A stretch of 64,000 bases of DNA from Pelomonas sp. Root405 (GTDB lineage: Bacteria > Pseudomonadota > Gammaproteobacteria > Burkholderiales > Burkholderiaceae_C). Positions 40,345 to 50,260 of the stretch are shown here, in pieces (position 1 is the stretch's first letter; each line of letters begins with the position of its first letter). The notes under the pieces are model-generated. The model did not search any database. It was not told where the DNA came from and was given only the letters and a program-made list of their open reading frames with translations. The DNA is taken from assembly GCF_001425165.1 (NCBI RefSeq), contig NZ_LMDU01000001.1, positions 1,439,554 to 1,503,553 on the forward strand. The letters are read 5' to 3'. Both the position numbers and the translations under genes were made by a program.

Positions 40345-43053
40345 ATGTCAGCCCAGCCGCAAGAGTTTCTCGGCGCCGCCGCGAACGACACCGAACCCCA
40401 GGAGACGCGCGAGTGGCTGGATGCCCTCTCGGCCGTCATCAGCGAGGAAGGTGGCGACCGCGCCCACTTCCTGCTCGAAACCCTGATCGACCACGCCCGC
40501 CAGGCCGGCATCGACGTGCCGTTCTCGGCCAACACGGCCTACGTCAACACCATCCCGACCGACCAGGAAGAGCGCTTCCCCGGCAACATCGAGATCGAGG
40601 AGCGCCTGCGCGCCTACATGCGCTGGAACGCCATGGCGATGGTCGTGCGCGCCAACAAGCACAACCCCGAGGATGGGGGTGACCTGGGCGGCCACATCTC
40701 GTCGTTCGCCTCGCTGGCCACCATGCTCGGCTGCGGCTTCAACCACTTCTGGCATGCCGACGACGGCGTGCACGGTGGCGACCTGCTCTACATCCAGGGC
40801 CACAGCGCGCCGGGCATCTACGCCCGTGCCTTCATGGAAGGCCGCATCACCGAAGAGCAGCTGATCAACTTCCGCCAGGAAGTCGACGGCAAGGGCCTGT
40901 CGAGCTACCCGCATCCGAAGCTGATGCCCGAGTTCTGGCAGTTCCCGACCGTCTCGATGGGCCTCGGCCCCTTGATGGCCATCTACCAGGCGCGCTTCCT
41001 GAAGTACCTGCATGCCCGCGGCATTGCGGACACGAGCAAGCGCAAGGTCTGGGTGTTCCTGGGCGACGGCGAGATGGACGAACCGGAATCGCTGGGCGCC
41101 ATCGGCCTGGCCGCACGCGAGAAGCTGGACAACCTGATCTTCGTCGTCAACTGCAACCTGCAGCGCCTGGACGGCCCGGTGCGAGGCAACGGCAAGATCA
41201 TCCAGGAGCTGGAAGGCGAGTTCCGCGGCGCGGGCTGGAACGTCATCAAGCTGATCTGGGGCGGCTACTGGGACCCCCTGCTGGCGCGCGACAAGGACGA
41301 GCTGCTGCGCAAGGTCATGATGGAGACCGTCGACGGTGACTACCAGGCCATGAAGGCCAACGACGGCGCCTTCGTGCGCAAGAACTTTTTCGGCAAGCAC
41401 CCCAAGCTGCTGGAGCTCGTGGCCAAGATGAGCGACGAGGACATCTGGCGCCTGCAGCGTGGCGGCCATGACCCGCAGAAGGTCTACGCGGCGTATCACA
41501 AGGCCGTCAACACCGTCGGCCAGCCGACCGTGCTGCTCGTGAAGACCGTCAAGGGCTTCGGCATGGGCAAGATCGGTGAAGGCAAGAACACCGCCCACCA
41601 GACCAAGAAGCTGCAGGACGACGACATCCGCGCGATGCGCGACCGGTTCAACATCCCGGTGTCGGATGAAGATCTGCCCAAGATCCCGTTCTATCAGCCG
41701 CCGGAAGGCTCGCAGGAACTGAAGTACCTGCACGAGCGCCGCAACGCGCTCGGCGGCTACCTGCCCAAGCGCCGCGCCAAGACGGACGAGAACCTGAAGG
41801 TGCCCGACCTGGCCACCTTCCAGGCCGTATTGGACCCGACGGCGGAAGGCCGCGAGATCTCGACGACCCAGGCGTATGTGCGCTTCCTGACGACGCTGCT
41901 GCGCGACAAGGAACTGGGCCCGCGCACCGTGCCCATCCTCGTCGACGAGGCGCGCACCTTCGGCATGGAAGGCCTGTTCCGCCAGATCGGCATCTACAAC
42001 CCCGCGGGCCAGCAGTACACGCCGGTCGACCGCGACCAGGTCATGTACTACCGCGAGGACAAGGCCGGCCAGGTGCTGCAGGAAGGCATCAATGAAGCCG
42101 GCGGCATGGCTTCGTGGATCGCTGCGGCCACGTCGTACTCGACGAACAACCGGGTCATGATCCCGTTCTACGTCTATTACTCGATGTTCGGCTTCCAGCG
42201 CATCGGCGACCTGGCCTGGGCCGCCGGCGACATGCAGGCGCGTGGCTTCCTGCTGGGCGGCACGTCCGGCCGCACGACGCTGAACGGCGAAGGCCTGCAG
42301 CACGAGGACGGTCACAGCCACATCCTGGCCGGCACGATCCCCAACTGCGTGTCCTACGACCCGACCTTCGCGCACGAAGTGGCGGTCATCATGCAGCGCG
42401 GCCTCAAGCGCATGGTGGAAGACCAGGAAAACGTCTACTACTACATCACGCTGCTGAACGAGAACTACCCAATGCCGGGCCTCAAGGCCGGCACCGAGGA
42501 GCAGATCCTCAAAGGCATGTACCTGCTGGAAGACGCGGACGCGGCGCAGCCCGTCAGCGTCAACCTGCTGGGCTCGGGCACCATCCTGCGCGAAAGCCAG
42601 GCCGCCAAGAAGCTGCTGGAAGAAGAGTGGGGCGTCGGCGCCAATGTGTGGAGCTGCCCGAGCTTCAACGAGCTGGCCCGCGACGGCCAGAACGCCGAGC
42701 GCTGGAACCTGCTGCACCCGACCGAACTCGCCTGCGTGCCGTTCGTGACGCAGCAGCTCGGCCGCACCGCCGGTCCAGTCATCGCGTCGACGGACTACAT
42801 GAAGAACTACGCCGAGCAGATCCGCGCCTTCATCCCCAAGGGCCGTTCCTACAAGGTGCTGGGCACCGACGGCTTCGGCCGTTCGGACTTCCGCTCCAAG
42901 CTGCGCGAGCACTTCGAGGTCAATCGCCACTACATCGTCGTCGCCGCGCTGAAGGCGCTGGCCGATGACGGCGCTGTGCCGATGGCGAAGGTGGCCGAAG
43001 CCATCGCGAAGTACGGCATCAAGGCCGACAAGATCAACCCGCTGTACGCCTGA
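40345..43053 (+). CDS. aceE: pyruvate dehydrogenase E1 component, homodimeric
   Basis: 902 residues, the length of proteobacterial homodimeric E1 (E. coli 887). The thiamine-diphosphate motif [21 protein letters not shown] runs to a Asn-rich [17 protein letters not shown], and the N-terminal active-site segment [21 protein letters not shown] is present. It decarboxylates pyruvate and reductively acetylates the lipoyl groups of E2. Strong AAGGAG site 8 bases before ATG. First gene of aceE-aceF-lpdA, with 17 bases to aceF. The divergent FixLJ-like pair may regulate it. Confidence 0.97.
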   Translation: MSAQPQEFLGAAANDTEPQETREWLDALSAVISEEGGDRAHFLLETLIDHARQAGIDVPFSANTAYVNTIPTDQEERFPGNIEIEERLRAYMRWNAMAMVVRANKHNPEDGGDLGGHISSFASLATMLGCGFNHFWHADDGVHGGDLLYIQGHSAPGIYARAFMEGRITEEQLINFRQEVDGKGLSSYPHPKLMPEFWQFPTVSMGLGPLMAIYQARFLKYLHARGIADTSKRKVWVFLGDGEMDEPESLGAIGLAAREKLDNLIFVVNCNLQRLDGPVRGNGKIIQELEGEFRGAGWNVIKLIWGGYWDPLLARDKDELLRKVMMETVDGDYQAMKANDGAFVRKNFFGKHPKLLELVAKMSDEDIWRLQRGGHDPQKVYAAYHKAVNTVGQPTVLLVKTVKGFGMGKIGEGKNTAHQTKKLQDDDIRAMRDRFNIPVSDEDLPKIPFYQPPEGSQELKYLHERRNALGGYLPKRRAKTDENLKVPDLATFQAVLDPTAEGREISTTQAYVRFLTTLLRDKELGPRTVPILVDEARTFGMEGLFRQIGIYNPAGQQYTPVDRDQVMYYREDKAGQVLQEGINEAGGMASWIAAATSYSTNNRVMIPFYVYYSMFGFQRIGDLAWAAGDMQARGFLLGGTSGRTTLNGEGLQHEDGHSHILAGTIPNCVSYDPTFAHEVAVIMQRGLKRMVEDQENVYYYITLLNENYPMPGLKAGTEEQILKGMYLLEDADAAQPVSVNLLGSGTILRESQAAKKLLEEEWGVGANVWSCPSFNELARDGQNAERWNLLHPTELACVPFVTQQLGRTAGPVIASTDYMKNYAEQIRAFIPKGRSYKVLGTDGFGRSDFRSKLREHFEVNRHYIVVAALKALADDGAVPMAKVAEAIAKYGIKADKINPLYA

Positions 43054-43070
43054 GCCCCGGAGACAAGAAC

Positions 43071-44744
43071 ATGGCATTGATTGAAGTCAGGGTTCCTGAC
43101 ATCGGCGATTTCGACGAGGTCGGCGTCATCGAGGTGCTGGTCAAGGTCGGCGACACCGTCAAGGTCGAGCAGAGCCTGATCACCGTCGAAAGCGACAAGG
43201 CGTCGATGGAAATTCCGTCCTCGCAGGCCGGCGTCGTCAAGGAGATCAAGGTCGCCGTGGGCGACAAGGTCAAGCAGGGCAGCGTCGTGGTGGTCGTGGA
43301 AGGCGAGGGCGCTGCTGCGCCGGCCGCCGTTGCTACGCCTGCCGCTGCTGCTGCACCGGCACCTGCCGTTGCGACGCCCGCACCCGCTGCTGAACCCGCG
43401 GCTCCTGCCCCGGCCCAAGCCGCGGGCGGCTCGGTCACCGTCGTCGTGCCGGACATCGGCGACTTCGACGAAGTGGCCGTCATCGAGCTGCTCGTCAAGG
43501 TCGGCGACACCGTCAAGGTCGAGCAGAGCCTCATCACCGTCGAGAGCGACAAGGCCTCAATGGAGATTCCGTCGTCCACGGCCGGCGTCGTCGAGGAACT
43601 GCTGGTGAAGATCGGCGACAAGGTCGCCAAGGGCTCGGCGCTGGCGCGCGTGAAGGGTGCCGGCGGTGCTGCTGCTGCGCCTGCACCGGCACCTGCGGCC
43701 GCTGCGCCCGCGCCTGCTGCTGCCGCCCCTGCTGCTGCGCCGGCCGAAGCCAAGGCCGTACCCACGGCTGCGCTGCCGCCGCATCAGCCCACCGCACCCA
43801 CCGGCAAGCTGCCGCACGCCTCGCCGACCATCCGCAAGCTCGCCCGCGAACTTGGCGTGCCGCTGGCAGAAGTGAAGGGCACAGGCGCCAAGGGCCGCAT
43901 CGTCGAGAGCGACGTGCAGGGCTTCGTCAAGGCTGTCATGTCGGGCGCCGTGCAGACCGCCGCGCAGAAGGCCGTCTCACCTGCCGCTGCCAGCGGTGGC
44001 GGTGGCTCGGGTCTCAACGTGCTGGCCTGGCCCAAGGTCGACTTCGAGAAGTTCGGCCCCATCGAGCGCAAGGAGCTATCCCGCATCAAGAAGATCTCGG
44101 GGGCCAACCTGCACCGCAACTGGGTCGTCATCCCGCACGTCACCAACCATGACGATGCCGACATCACCGACCTCGAAGCCTTCCGCGTCCAGCTCAACAA
44201 GGAGAACGAGAAGGCCGGCATCAAGGTCACGATGCTCGCCTTCATGATCAAGGCGGCCGTTGCGGCGCTGAAGAAGTTCCCTGAGTTCAACAGCTCGCTG
44301 GATGGCGACACGCTCGTCCTGAAGCAGTTCTTCCACATCGGCTTCGCGGCCGACACGCCCAACGGCCTGGTCGTGCCCGTCATCAAGGACGCCGACAAGA
44401 AGGGCATCTTCCAGATCACCCAGGAGATGGGCGAGCTGGCCAAGAAGGCCCGCGACGGCAAGCTGGGCCCGGCCGACATGAGCGGCGGCTGCTTCTCGAT
44501 CTCGTCGCTGGGTGGCATCGGCGGCAAGTACTTCACGCCCATCATCAATGCGCCCGAAGTGGCCATCATGGGCGTCTGCAAGAGCAGCATCGAGCCCGTG
44601 TGGGACGGCAAGGCGTTCCAGCCGCGCCTGATCCTGCCGCTGTCGTTGAGCTGGGACCACCGCGTCATCGACGGCGCGGCGGCCGCGCGCTTCAACGTCT
44701 ACTTCGCCAGCCTGCTGTCCGACTTCCGTCGGATCGCGCTGTAA
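43071..44744 (+). CDS. aceF: dihydrolipoyllysine acetyltransferase E2 of pyruvate dehydrogenase
   Basis: 557 residues. Two lipoyl domains (about 1-78 and 120-200) with the lipoylated Lys at K43 and K161 in [11 protein letters not shown], joined by Ala/Pro-rich linkers; a peripheral subunit-binding domain ([20 protein letters not shown]); and the catalytic domain (about 320-557) ending with the HxxxDG active site ([15 protein letters not shown]). It transfers acetyl from lipoamide to CoA and forms the core of the complex. The two lipoyl domains are nearly identical in DNA to each other and to the one in lpdA. Confidence 0.97.
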   Translation: MALIEVRVPDIGDFDEVGVIEVLVKVGDTVKVEQSLITVESDKASMEIPSSQAGVVKEIKVAVGDKVKQGSVVVVVEGEGAAAPAAVATPAAAAAPAPAVATPAPAAEPAAPAPAQAAGGSVTVVVPDIGDFDEVAVIELLVKVGDTVKVEQSLITVESDKASMEIPSSTAGVVEELLVKIGDKVAKGSALARVKGAGGAAAAPAPAPAAAAPAPAAAAPAAAPAEAKAVPTAALPPHQPTAPTGKLPHASPTIRKLARELGVPLAEVKGTGAKGRIVESDVQGFVKAVMSGAVQTAAQKAVSPAAASGGGGSGLNVLAWPKVDFEKFGPIERKELSRIKKISGANLHRNWVVIPHVTNHDDADITDLEAFRVQLNKENEKAGIKVTMLAFMIKAAVAALKKFPEFNSSLDGDTLVLKQFFHIGFAADTPNGLVVPVIKDADKKGIFQITQEMGELAKKARDGKLGPADMSGGCFSISSLGGIGGKYFTPIINAPEVAIMGVCKSSIEPVWDGKAFQPRLILPLSLSWDHRVIDGAAAARFNVYFASLLSDFRRIAL

Positions 44745-44759
44745 TCGGGAGCGGAACCA

Positions 44760-46559
44760 ATGGCACTCATTGAAGTTCAAGTTCCGGACATCGGCGACTT
44801 CGACGAAGTCGGCGTCATCGAGGTGCTGGTGAAGGCTGGCGACACCGTCAAGGTCGAGCAGAGCCTCATCACCGTCGAGAGCGACAAGGCGTCGATGGAG
44901 ATCCCATCATCGGCCGCCGGCGTCGTCAAGGACGTCAAGGTCAAGATCGGCGACAAGGTCAAGAAGGGCTCGGTTGTGCTGACGCTGGAGTCGGCGGAGG
45001 CCGCTGCTCCGGCGCCGGCACCTGCCGCTGCAGCGCCTGCGCCGGCACCCGTCGCCGCTGCACCCGCCGCGGTCGCGGCAACGTACAGCGGCAGCGCCGA
45101 CCAGGCCTTCGACCTCGTCGTCCTCGGCGGTGGCCCCGGTGGCTATTCGGCTGCCTTCCGCGCGGCCGACCTCGGCCTGAAGGTCGCTCTCGTCGAGCGC
45201 TACGCCACCCTCGGCGGTGTCTGCCTGAACGTCGGCTGCATCCCTTCCAAGGCGCTGCTGCACGTGGCGGCCGTCATGGACGAGGTCAGCCACATGGCCG
45301 ACCTCGGCGTGGCCTTCGGCGAGCCGGAGGTCGACTTCGACAAGCTGCGCGCGCACAAGAACAAGGTCACGGGCAAGTTGACCGGCGGCCTCGCGGCCAT
45401 GGCCAAGATGCGCAAGGTGACGGTGCTGCGCGGCGTCGGCTCGCTGCTGGACGCCCAGCACTTGAAGGTCGAGGCTACTGAAGGCGCCGTCGGCCAGGCC
45501 AAGACGGGCGCCGTGCAGACGGTGGCCTTCAAGCGCCTCATCATCGCGGCCGGTTCGCAGGCCGTGCGCCTGCCCTTCCTGCCCGACGACCCGCGCATCG
45601 TCGACTCGACAGGCGCGCTGGAGATGAAGGTCGAGGCGGTGAAGATGCTCATCGTCGGCGGCGGCATCATCGGCCTGGAAATGGGCACCGTGTACTCCAC
45701 GCTGGGCTCGCGTCTGGATGTCGTCGAGATGCTGCCCACGCTGATGACCGGCGCAGACCGCGACCTCGTCAAGGTCTGGCAGAAGTTCAACGCCCACCGC
45801 TTCGACAACATCATGTTGAACACGAAGACGGTCGGCGCCGAAGCGAAGCCCGACGGCATCTGGGTGACCTTCGAAGGCGAGGGCGCCCCGAAGGAGCCGC
45901 AGCGCTACGACCTGGTGCTGCAGGCCGTCGGCCGCACGCCCAACGGCAAGAAGCTCGGCGCCGAGAACGCCGGTGTCGCGGTAACCGACCGCGGCTTTAT
46001 CCCGGTCGACGTGCAGATGCGCACCAACGTGCAGAACATCTTCGCCATCGGCGACATCGTCGGCCAGCCCATGCTGGCCCACAAGGCGGTGCACGAGGGC
46101 CACGTCGCCGCCGAGGTCTGCGCGGGCGAACTGCTCGGCAACGCCGAATACGCCAAGAGCCAGTTCGACGCCCGCGTGATCCCAAGCGTGGCCTACACCG
46201 ATCCCGAGGTGGCCTGGGTGGGCATCACGGAGGACGAGGCCAAGGCCAAGGGCATCAAGATCACCAAGGGCCTGTTCCCCTGGACGGCCTCGGGCCGCGC
46301 GATCGCCAACGGCCGCGACGAGGGCTTCACCAAGCTGCTGTTCGACGAGGAAACCCACCGCATCATCGGCGGCGGCATCGTCGGCACGCATGCCGGCGAC
46401 ATGATCGGCGAGATCGCGCTGGCCATCGAGATGGGCGCCGACGCGGTGGACATCGGCAAGACCATCCACCCGCACCCGACGCTCGGCGAATCGCTGGGCA
46501 TGGCCGCGGAAGTGGCGCACGGCTCCTGCACGGACGTGCCGCCGGTGCGCAAGAAGTAA
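44760..46559 (+). CDS. lpdA: dihydrolipoyl dehydrogenase (E3) with N-terminal lipoyl domain
   Basis: 599 residues, about 125 longer than plain E3 because of an N-terminal lipoyl domain (1-78, lipoyl Lys K43) and an Ala/Pro linker. The E3 part has the FAD motif [20 protein letters not shown], redox-active CLNVGC, the NAD motif [15 protein letters not shown], and the C-terminal active-site [11 protein letters not shown]. It reoxidises dihydrolipoamide with NAD. Lipoylated E3 proteins are known in Neisseria, Ralstonia and relatives. Fifteen bases downstream of aceF and followed by a terminator. Confidence 0.97.
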   Translation: MALIEVQVPDIGDFDEVGVIEVLVKAGDTVKVEQSLITVESDKASMEIPSSAAGVVKDVKVKIGDKVKKGSVVLTLESAEAAAPAPAPAAAAPAPAPVAAAPAAVAATYSGSADQAFDLVVLGGGPGGYSAAFRAADLGLKVALVERYATLGGVCLNVGCIPSKALLHVAAVMDEVSHMADLGVAFGEPEVDFDKLRAHKNKVTGKLTGGLAAMAKMRKVTVLRGVGSLLDAQHLKVEATEGAVGQAKTGAVQTVAFKRLIIAAGSQAVRLPFLPDDPRIVDSTGALEMKVEAVKMLIVGGGIIGLEMGTVYSTLGSRLDVVEMLPTLMTGADRDLVKVWQKFNAHRFDNIMLNTKTVGAEAKPDGIWVTFEGEGAPKEPQRYDLVLQAVGRTPNGKKLGAENAGVAVTDRGFIPVDVQMRTNVQNIFAIGDIVGQPMLAHKAVHEGHVAAEVCAGELLGNAEYAKSQFDARVIPSVAYTDPEVAWVGITEDEAKAKGIKITKGLFPWTASGRAIANGRDEGFTKLLFDEETHRIIGGGIVGTHAGDMIGEIALAIEMGADAVDIGKTIHPHPTLGESLGMAAEVAHGSCTDVPPVRKK

Positions 46560-46581
46560 GGCTTCAGCGCTTCAGTTCGCA

Positions 46582-46611
46582 GGCCCGGCCCGGCAACGGT
46601 CCGGGCCTTTT
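46582..46611 (+). terminator. Rho-independent terminator of the aceE-aceF-lpdA operon
   Basis: Stem GGCCCGG (46582-46588) and CCGGGCC (46601-46607) with a 12-base loop, followed by TTTT. It lies 22 bases after the lpdA stop. Confidence 0.75.
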
Positions 46612-46675
46612 GCGTCGTGGCGGGGCCGGGTCTTCCTGCCTTCGTGACGGCTACGCCAGTCGCCACAATCGCGGC

Positions 46676-46888
46676 ATGACCTTTTTCTACTGGTTGATGG
46701 CCGTCGTGATGGCCGCCACGCTGCTGCCCTCGGCGCTCTACATGGGTATCTACGTCTTTACCGGCGAGGACGAAGCGTTTGCGCGTGCGCGCAAGTTCTG
46801 GGTCTTCCTGCGTGTGTTCGCGCTGCTGTTCTTCAACGTGACGGTGTGGGGCCACGTCATCGTCGCTGCCTGGCAGCTGTTCCGCTAG
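46676..46888 (+). CDS. small two-helix membrane protein
   Basis: 70 residues from the ATG at 46676. Two hydrophobic helices (FFYWLMAVVMAATLLPSALY and FWVFLRVFALLFFNVTVWG) with a charged loop (GEDEAFARARK). No family is recognised. The stop shares a CTAG with the convergent gene. Its hydrophobic pattern and start position make a real gene likely, but no ribosome site is obvious. Confidence 0.65.
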   Translation: MTFFYWLMAVVMAATLLPSALYMGIYVFTGEDEAFARARKFWVFLRVFALLFFNVTVWGHVIVAAWQLFR

Positions 46889-47451
46889 AAGCGTGACGGG
46901 TACATCCGCGGGCAATCCGCCGTTCCGAAGCGGTCGACTGGCACGCGAAAGCGCTGGCCCTCGCGCAGCTGCTGCCAGCGCTCGGGCGTGACGCGGCACA
47001 CCCAGGCGTGGTCCTCGCGGTCGCGCAGTTCGATCTCAAAGTACGCCTCGCGCTTGCCCAGGCGCTCGCTGCCAGCCTCGCCGGGCGGGGCCACGCGCAG
47101 GGGCGGGCGGGGCCAGTCGGGCCGGTCAGCCGGGCCGCCCTCGCTCTTGGCGATCCAGCTGCGACGCCAGGCCAGCATCGTGTAGCGGCAGTGCTCACTC
47201 GGCTCGGAACGCATCCCCTTGGGATCAGCCATCACGCGGCGGCTAATGTCGAAGGCGCCGGCGGGCAGCTCGTCGCACCAGTCCGAGCCGGCCTCGGCGC
47301 GCAGCTTCTCGATGACGATTTCCATGCGCCAGCTGCGCCGCGTCAGCTCGACGGCGACCCCGGACGGGCCGAACACCCACCAGCCCAGCGTGACCAGCGT
47401 CACCAGCACCATGGCGGCGAGGACGACGATGCGCAGGCGCGGCAGCCGCAT
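46885..47451 (-). CDS. membrane-anchored protein of unknown function
   Basis: 188 residues. One N-terminal membrane helix (RIVVLAAMVLVTLVTLGWWVF) and a soluble, presumably periplasmic domain with four Cys (DWCDE, EHCRY, WVCRV, ADCPR) that could form two disulfides. No family is recognised. It lies 6 bases downstream of the HDOD gene on the same strand, so both are probably co-transcribed. Confidence 0.7.
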   Translation of the reverse strand: MRLPRLRIVVLAAMVLVTLVTLGWWVFGPSGVAVELTRRSWRMEIVIEKLRAEAGSDWCDELPAGAFDISRRVMADPKGMRSEPSEHCRYTMLAWRRSWIAKSEGGPADRPDWPRPPLRVAPPGEAGSERLGKREAYFEIELRDREDHAWVCRVTPERWQQLREGQRFRVPVDRFGTADCPRMYPSRF

Positions 47452-47457
47452 CGCTGC

Positions 47458-48357
47458 TCAGGCCGCGTCGAGCTGAACGGTCACGGCCTCTTCCCATTGG
47501 GCCAGTTCGTCCCAGCCTATGCCGAGCCAGGCCATCGCGGCGGCATGGTGGCCGGCCCAGTCGGCGTCCTCGGGCAGGCCTTCGTGGCGGCGCATCAGGT
47601 GCTCGGCGATGAGACCGGCGGCGATCAGCGTGTGGATCTCGGGCTCGATGCCCGCATGGCCGAGGGCGGCGTAGTCGTGGTGCAGGCGGATCGCCGCCAT
47701 CAGCGGCGCCGGCAGGTTCCACACCCGCACGACGAGGGCGCCGACGACGGCATGGTCGGTCTTGTGATTGGCGTTCTCGGTGGCAATGAAGGGCCGGTCG
47801 ATGCGTGCACCGGCCTCCACCATGGTGGCCGCATAGCCGCGCACGCTCTGCAGCAGCACCGGCATGCCCACGTGCAGGAACAGGCCGAAGCTGTGCGCCA
47901 GGTCCGGCGACAGGCCCGGCAGCTGCTGGGCGATGGTGGCCATGGCGGCGGCGCGCTTGGCGCTGCGCTCCCAGAAGCGCGCCAGCTGCGGCGCGTTGAC
48001 GGGGATGGCGTGCTGGACGAGAAAGCCGGTCATGACGGCCACGCTCTCGCGCAGGCCGATGCGCGTCATGGCCTGCCCGACGGTGGTGCAGGGCAGGCCA
48101 ACCGGCTTGAACAGCGGGCCGTTGGCGATGCGCAGCAGCGTGGCGGCCATGGCGACGTCGCTGGAAGCGATGCGGGCAACGAGGTTCAGGTCCGGCTCTG
48201 CCTGGTTCATGGCCCGCTGCAGCTGGGCCAGCAATTCGGGGCAGGGCGGGATCTGGATCTGCTGCAAGGGCCCACGGCGGCGCGCCTGGTCGATGTCGTC
48301 GCGGATCTTCTGCGTCGGGCTGCTCGGCGTGCTCGGGATGGAGGCGGTGGTCTGCAT
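47458..48357 (-). CDS. HDOD domain signalling protein
   Basis: 299 residues. The HDOD domain runs through most of the protein: IASSDVAMAATLLRIANGPLF, then LFLHVGMPVLLQ and the ENANHKTDHAVVGALVVRVWNLP region that corresponds to the HD-domain H-D metal site in related enzymes. HDOD proteins are linked to signalling and are usually catalytically silent. Divergent from the small membrane protein at 48458. Confidence 0.88.
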   Translation of the reverse strand: MQTTASIPSTPSSPTQKIRDDIDQARRRGPLQQIQIPPCPELLAQLQRAMNQAEPDLNLVARIASSDVAMAATLLRIANGPLFKPVGLPCTTVGQAMTRIGLRESVAVMTGFLVQHAIPVNAPQLARFWERSAKRAAAMATIAQQLPGLSPDLAHSFGLFLHVGMPVLLQSVRGYAATMVEAGARIDRPFIATENANHKTDHAVVGALVVRVWNLPAPLMAAIRLHHDYAALGHAGIEPEIHTLIAAGLIAEHLMRRHEGLPEDADWAGHHAAAMAWLGIGWDELAQWEEAVTVQLDAA

Positions 48358-48457
48358 GGCCCAAAAATCATAGGCGGCGCCGGCGTCGCTACAGTGAAGG
48401 CTCCAGCCGTGCCGGCGTCAATCTTGCCCACTTCATCGCTTTGATTCGCCCGCCGCC

Positions 48458-48877
48458 ATGTGGACCGCTCTAGCCTCCCACCCCTGGGCCTATCCCGCGC
48501 TGGAGACGGTGCACGTGGTGGGGATCGCCATGCTGTTCGGTGGCCTGCTGGTGTTCGAGCTGCGCCTGCTCGGCCTGGGCCGCGCGCTGGACCTGGCCGC
48601 CATCGCGCGGCTGGTGCTGCCGCTGGCGCTGCTGGGCTTCGGCTTGTGCGCGCTGACCGGCCTGGCCATGTTCGCCACGCAGCCGCAGGAGCTGTTGGCC
48701 AACCCGGCCTTCCGCCTGAAGCTGCTGCTGTTGATGCTGGCCGGCGCGAACGCCGCGTGGTTCCACGCGCGCGGCAGCCTGGCGCTGGCGGACCGACCGG
48801 CGCGCGCGCTGGGCCTGTTGTCAGTGGGGATTTGGCTGGCTGTCATCATCTGCGGCCGTTTTATCGCTTACGTGTGA
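48458..48877 (+). CDS. four-helix membrane protein (DUF2214/DUF6644-like)
   Basis: 139 residues with four membrane helices. The pattern ALETVHVVGIAMLFGGLLVFELRLLG, with the conserved His in helix 1, is typical of small membrane proteins annotated DUF2214 or DUF6644, which are often encoded beside copper or DUF6152 proteins. The DUF6152-like gene follows, separated only by a structured repeat that begins at this gene's stop codon. Confidence 0.75.
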   Translation: MWTALASHPWAYPALETVHVVGIAMLFGGLLVFELRLLGLGRALDLAAIARLVLPLALLGFGLCALTGLAMFATQPQELLANPAFRLKLLLLMLAGANAAWFHARGSLALADRPARALGLLSVGIWLAVIICGRFIAYV

Positions 48878-49002
48878 GCCCCTCGTCCACGGCGTGCCGT
48901 GGCCGGTCCCCCGAGGGGACGGCGATGCTCGCGGCATAGAGCCGTTCGCACATCGCCAGACGGGCCGGCTTGGGGCGGCCCGGCGCGCGACCCGAGTTTT
49001 CC
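48875..49002 (+). repeat. structured intergenic repeat, copy A
   Basis: About 125 bases, similar to 57269-57400 (copy B), beginning at the TGA stop of the preceding gene. Predicted folds: an outer stem CCCCTCG (48879-48885) / CGAGGGG (48912-48918) enclosing CCACGGC / GCCGTGG (48887-48902), a middle GCGATG...CATCGC stem, and a GGGCCG/CGGCCC stem. Differences from copy B keep the pairing. Confidence 0.8.
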
Positions 49003-49030
49003 ATCCACCGACTGACCTGAGGAGTTCGTG

Positions 49031-49501
49031 ATGATGCAAAGACGTTCCCTGCTGGCCGTGCTGCCGGCCCTGACCAGCCTGCCCGCGCTGGCCCACCACG
49101 GCTGGAGCAGCTTCGACCAGGAGCGCCCGATCTACCTCAGCGGTCGCGCCGCCAAGGTAGCCTGGGGAAACCCGCATGCAGAGCTGCAGCTGGAGCTGCC
49201 CGAGAACCTCGCGCTGCCGGCCGATTTCGCCAAGCGCAGCCTGCCGCGGCAGACGGCGGCCGTCGACGGCGCCGCGCTGCTGGCCAAGGCCAAGGTGCCC
49301 ACGCGCCGCGACCGGCGCTGGGAAGTCGAGCTGGCGCCGCTGACGCGCATGCAGGCCTGGGGCGTCGAGGAGATCAAGCCGGGCGCCGAGATCGCCGTGC
49401 TCGGCTTCACCTTTGCCGGCGAGCAGGGCGAACCGGTGCTGCGGGCGGAATACCTGTTTGTCGGCGACAAGGTTTACGGACTGCGGTCTTCCCCGGCCTG
49501 A
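49031..49501 (+). CDS. DUF6152 family periplasmic protein
   Basis: 156 residues; the ATG at 49031 has GGAG 6 bases upstream (a GTG at 49028 is in frame too). Signal peptide followed by the hallmark HHGWSSFDQERPIYLSG and GNPHAELQLEL of the DUF6152 family, a small periplasmic beta-barrel-like fold. Function not known; it is often found with cytochrome b-like or DUF6644 membrane proteins, as here. Confidence 0.85.
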   Translation: MMQRRSLLAVLPALTSLPALAHHGWSSFDQERPIYLSGRAAKVAWGNPHAELQLELPENLALPADFAKRSLPRQTAAVDGAALLAKAKVPTRRDRRWEVELAPLTRMQAWGVEEIKPGAEIAVLGFTFAGEQGEPVLRAEYLFVGDKVYGLRSSPA

Positions 49502-49572
49502 GTTCACGCTTGGCGCCCCGGGCGACGGGGTGGGCGGCGGTACAGTGAAATCAACCCCCGCCCGCCGCCATC

Positions 49573-50247
49573 TTGCCCATCCCGACCTTCAGCGCCGCCT
49601 TCCGCTCGGGCCCGTACCGGTGGTGGCTGGCCGCCTTCTTCGCCTATCCATGGCTGGTGCTGGCCGCCTACGACGCGGCGCGCGTGGTGGAGGCCGCAGC
49701 CCAGCGCGGGGCGCGCGTCGCCGAGCAGGCGCAGGCACTCGTGCAGCAAATCGAGCGCAGCGGCACGCAGGAAGAGCTGCAGCGGCTCAAGGACATCAAC
49801 GACTTCTTCAACCGCCGCCTGGCGTTCCGGGAGGACGCCGACACCTGGCGCCTGGCCGACTATTGGGCGTCGCCGCTGGAAAGCCTGGAGCGCCGCGCCG
49901 GCGACTGCGAGGACTACGCGATCGCCAAGTACTTCAGCTTGGCGGCGGCCGGCGTGCCGACGGCGCGGCTGCGCATGGTCTATGTGCGGGCGCGCATGCA
50001 GGGCCAGTCGCTGGCGCACATGGTGCTGGCCTACCATGCCCAACCGGGTGACGAGCCGCTGATCCTGGACAACCTGCGCCCCGAGGTGCTGCCCGCCTCG
50101 CAGCGGCCCGACCTGACGCCGGTGTTCAGCTTCAACACCGAAGGGCTGTGGCAGGGCGTGGGCCAGGTCACGGCGGGCGACCCGCTGGCGCGGCTGTCGC
50201 TGTGGCGCGAGCTGGTGGCCAAGGTGCGCGCGGAAGGCTTCTTGTGA
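49573..50247 (+). CDS. lapG: LapG-like periplasmic cysteine protease (transglutaminase-like, BTLCP)
   Basis: 224 residues from a TTG at 49573; no ATG is available upstream of the conserved region. An N-terminal membrane-like signal (YRWWLAAFFAYPWLVLAAY) leads to the domain with the catalytic triad C112 in RRAGDCEDYAIAKY, H149 in LAHMVLAY and D166 in LILDNL. LapG cleaves large cell-surface adhesins and is held by LapD when c-di-GMP is high. The LapD-like gene follows after 13 bases, making the functional call strong. Confidence 0.85.
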   Translation: MPIPTFSAAFRSGPYRWWLAAFFAYPWLVLAAYDAARVVEAAAQRGARVAEQAQALVQQIERSGTQEELQRLKDINDFFNRRLAFREDADTWRLADYWASPLESLERRAGDCEDYAIAKYFSLAAAGVPTARLRMVYVRARMQGQSLAHMVLAYHAQPGDEPLILDNLRPEVLPASQRPDLTPVFSFNTEGLWQGVGQVTAGDPLARLSLWRELVAKVRAEGFL

Positions 50248-50260
50248 TGGAGACCAAGAC

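Noticed and set aside
40348..43077. 909-codon frame opposite aceE
   Set aside because: Antisense artefact of strong codon bias over a clearly identified aceE.
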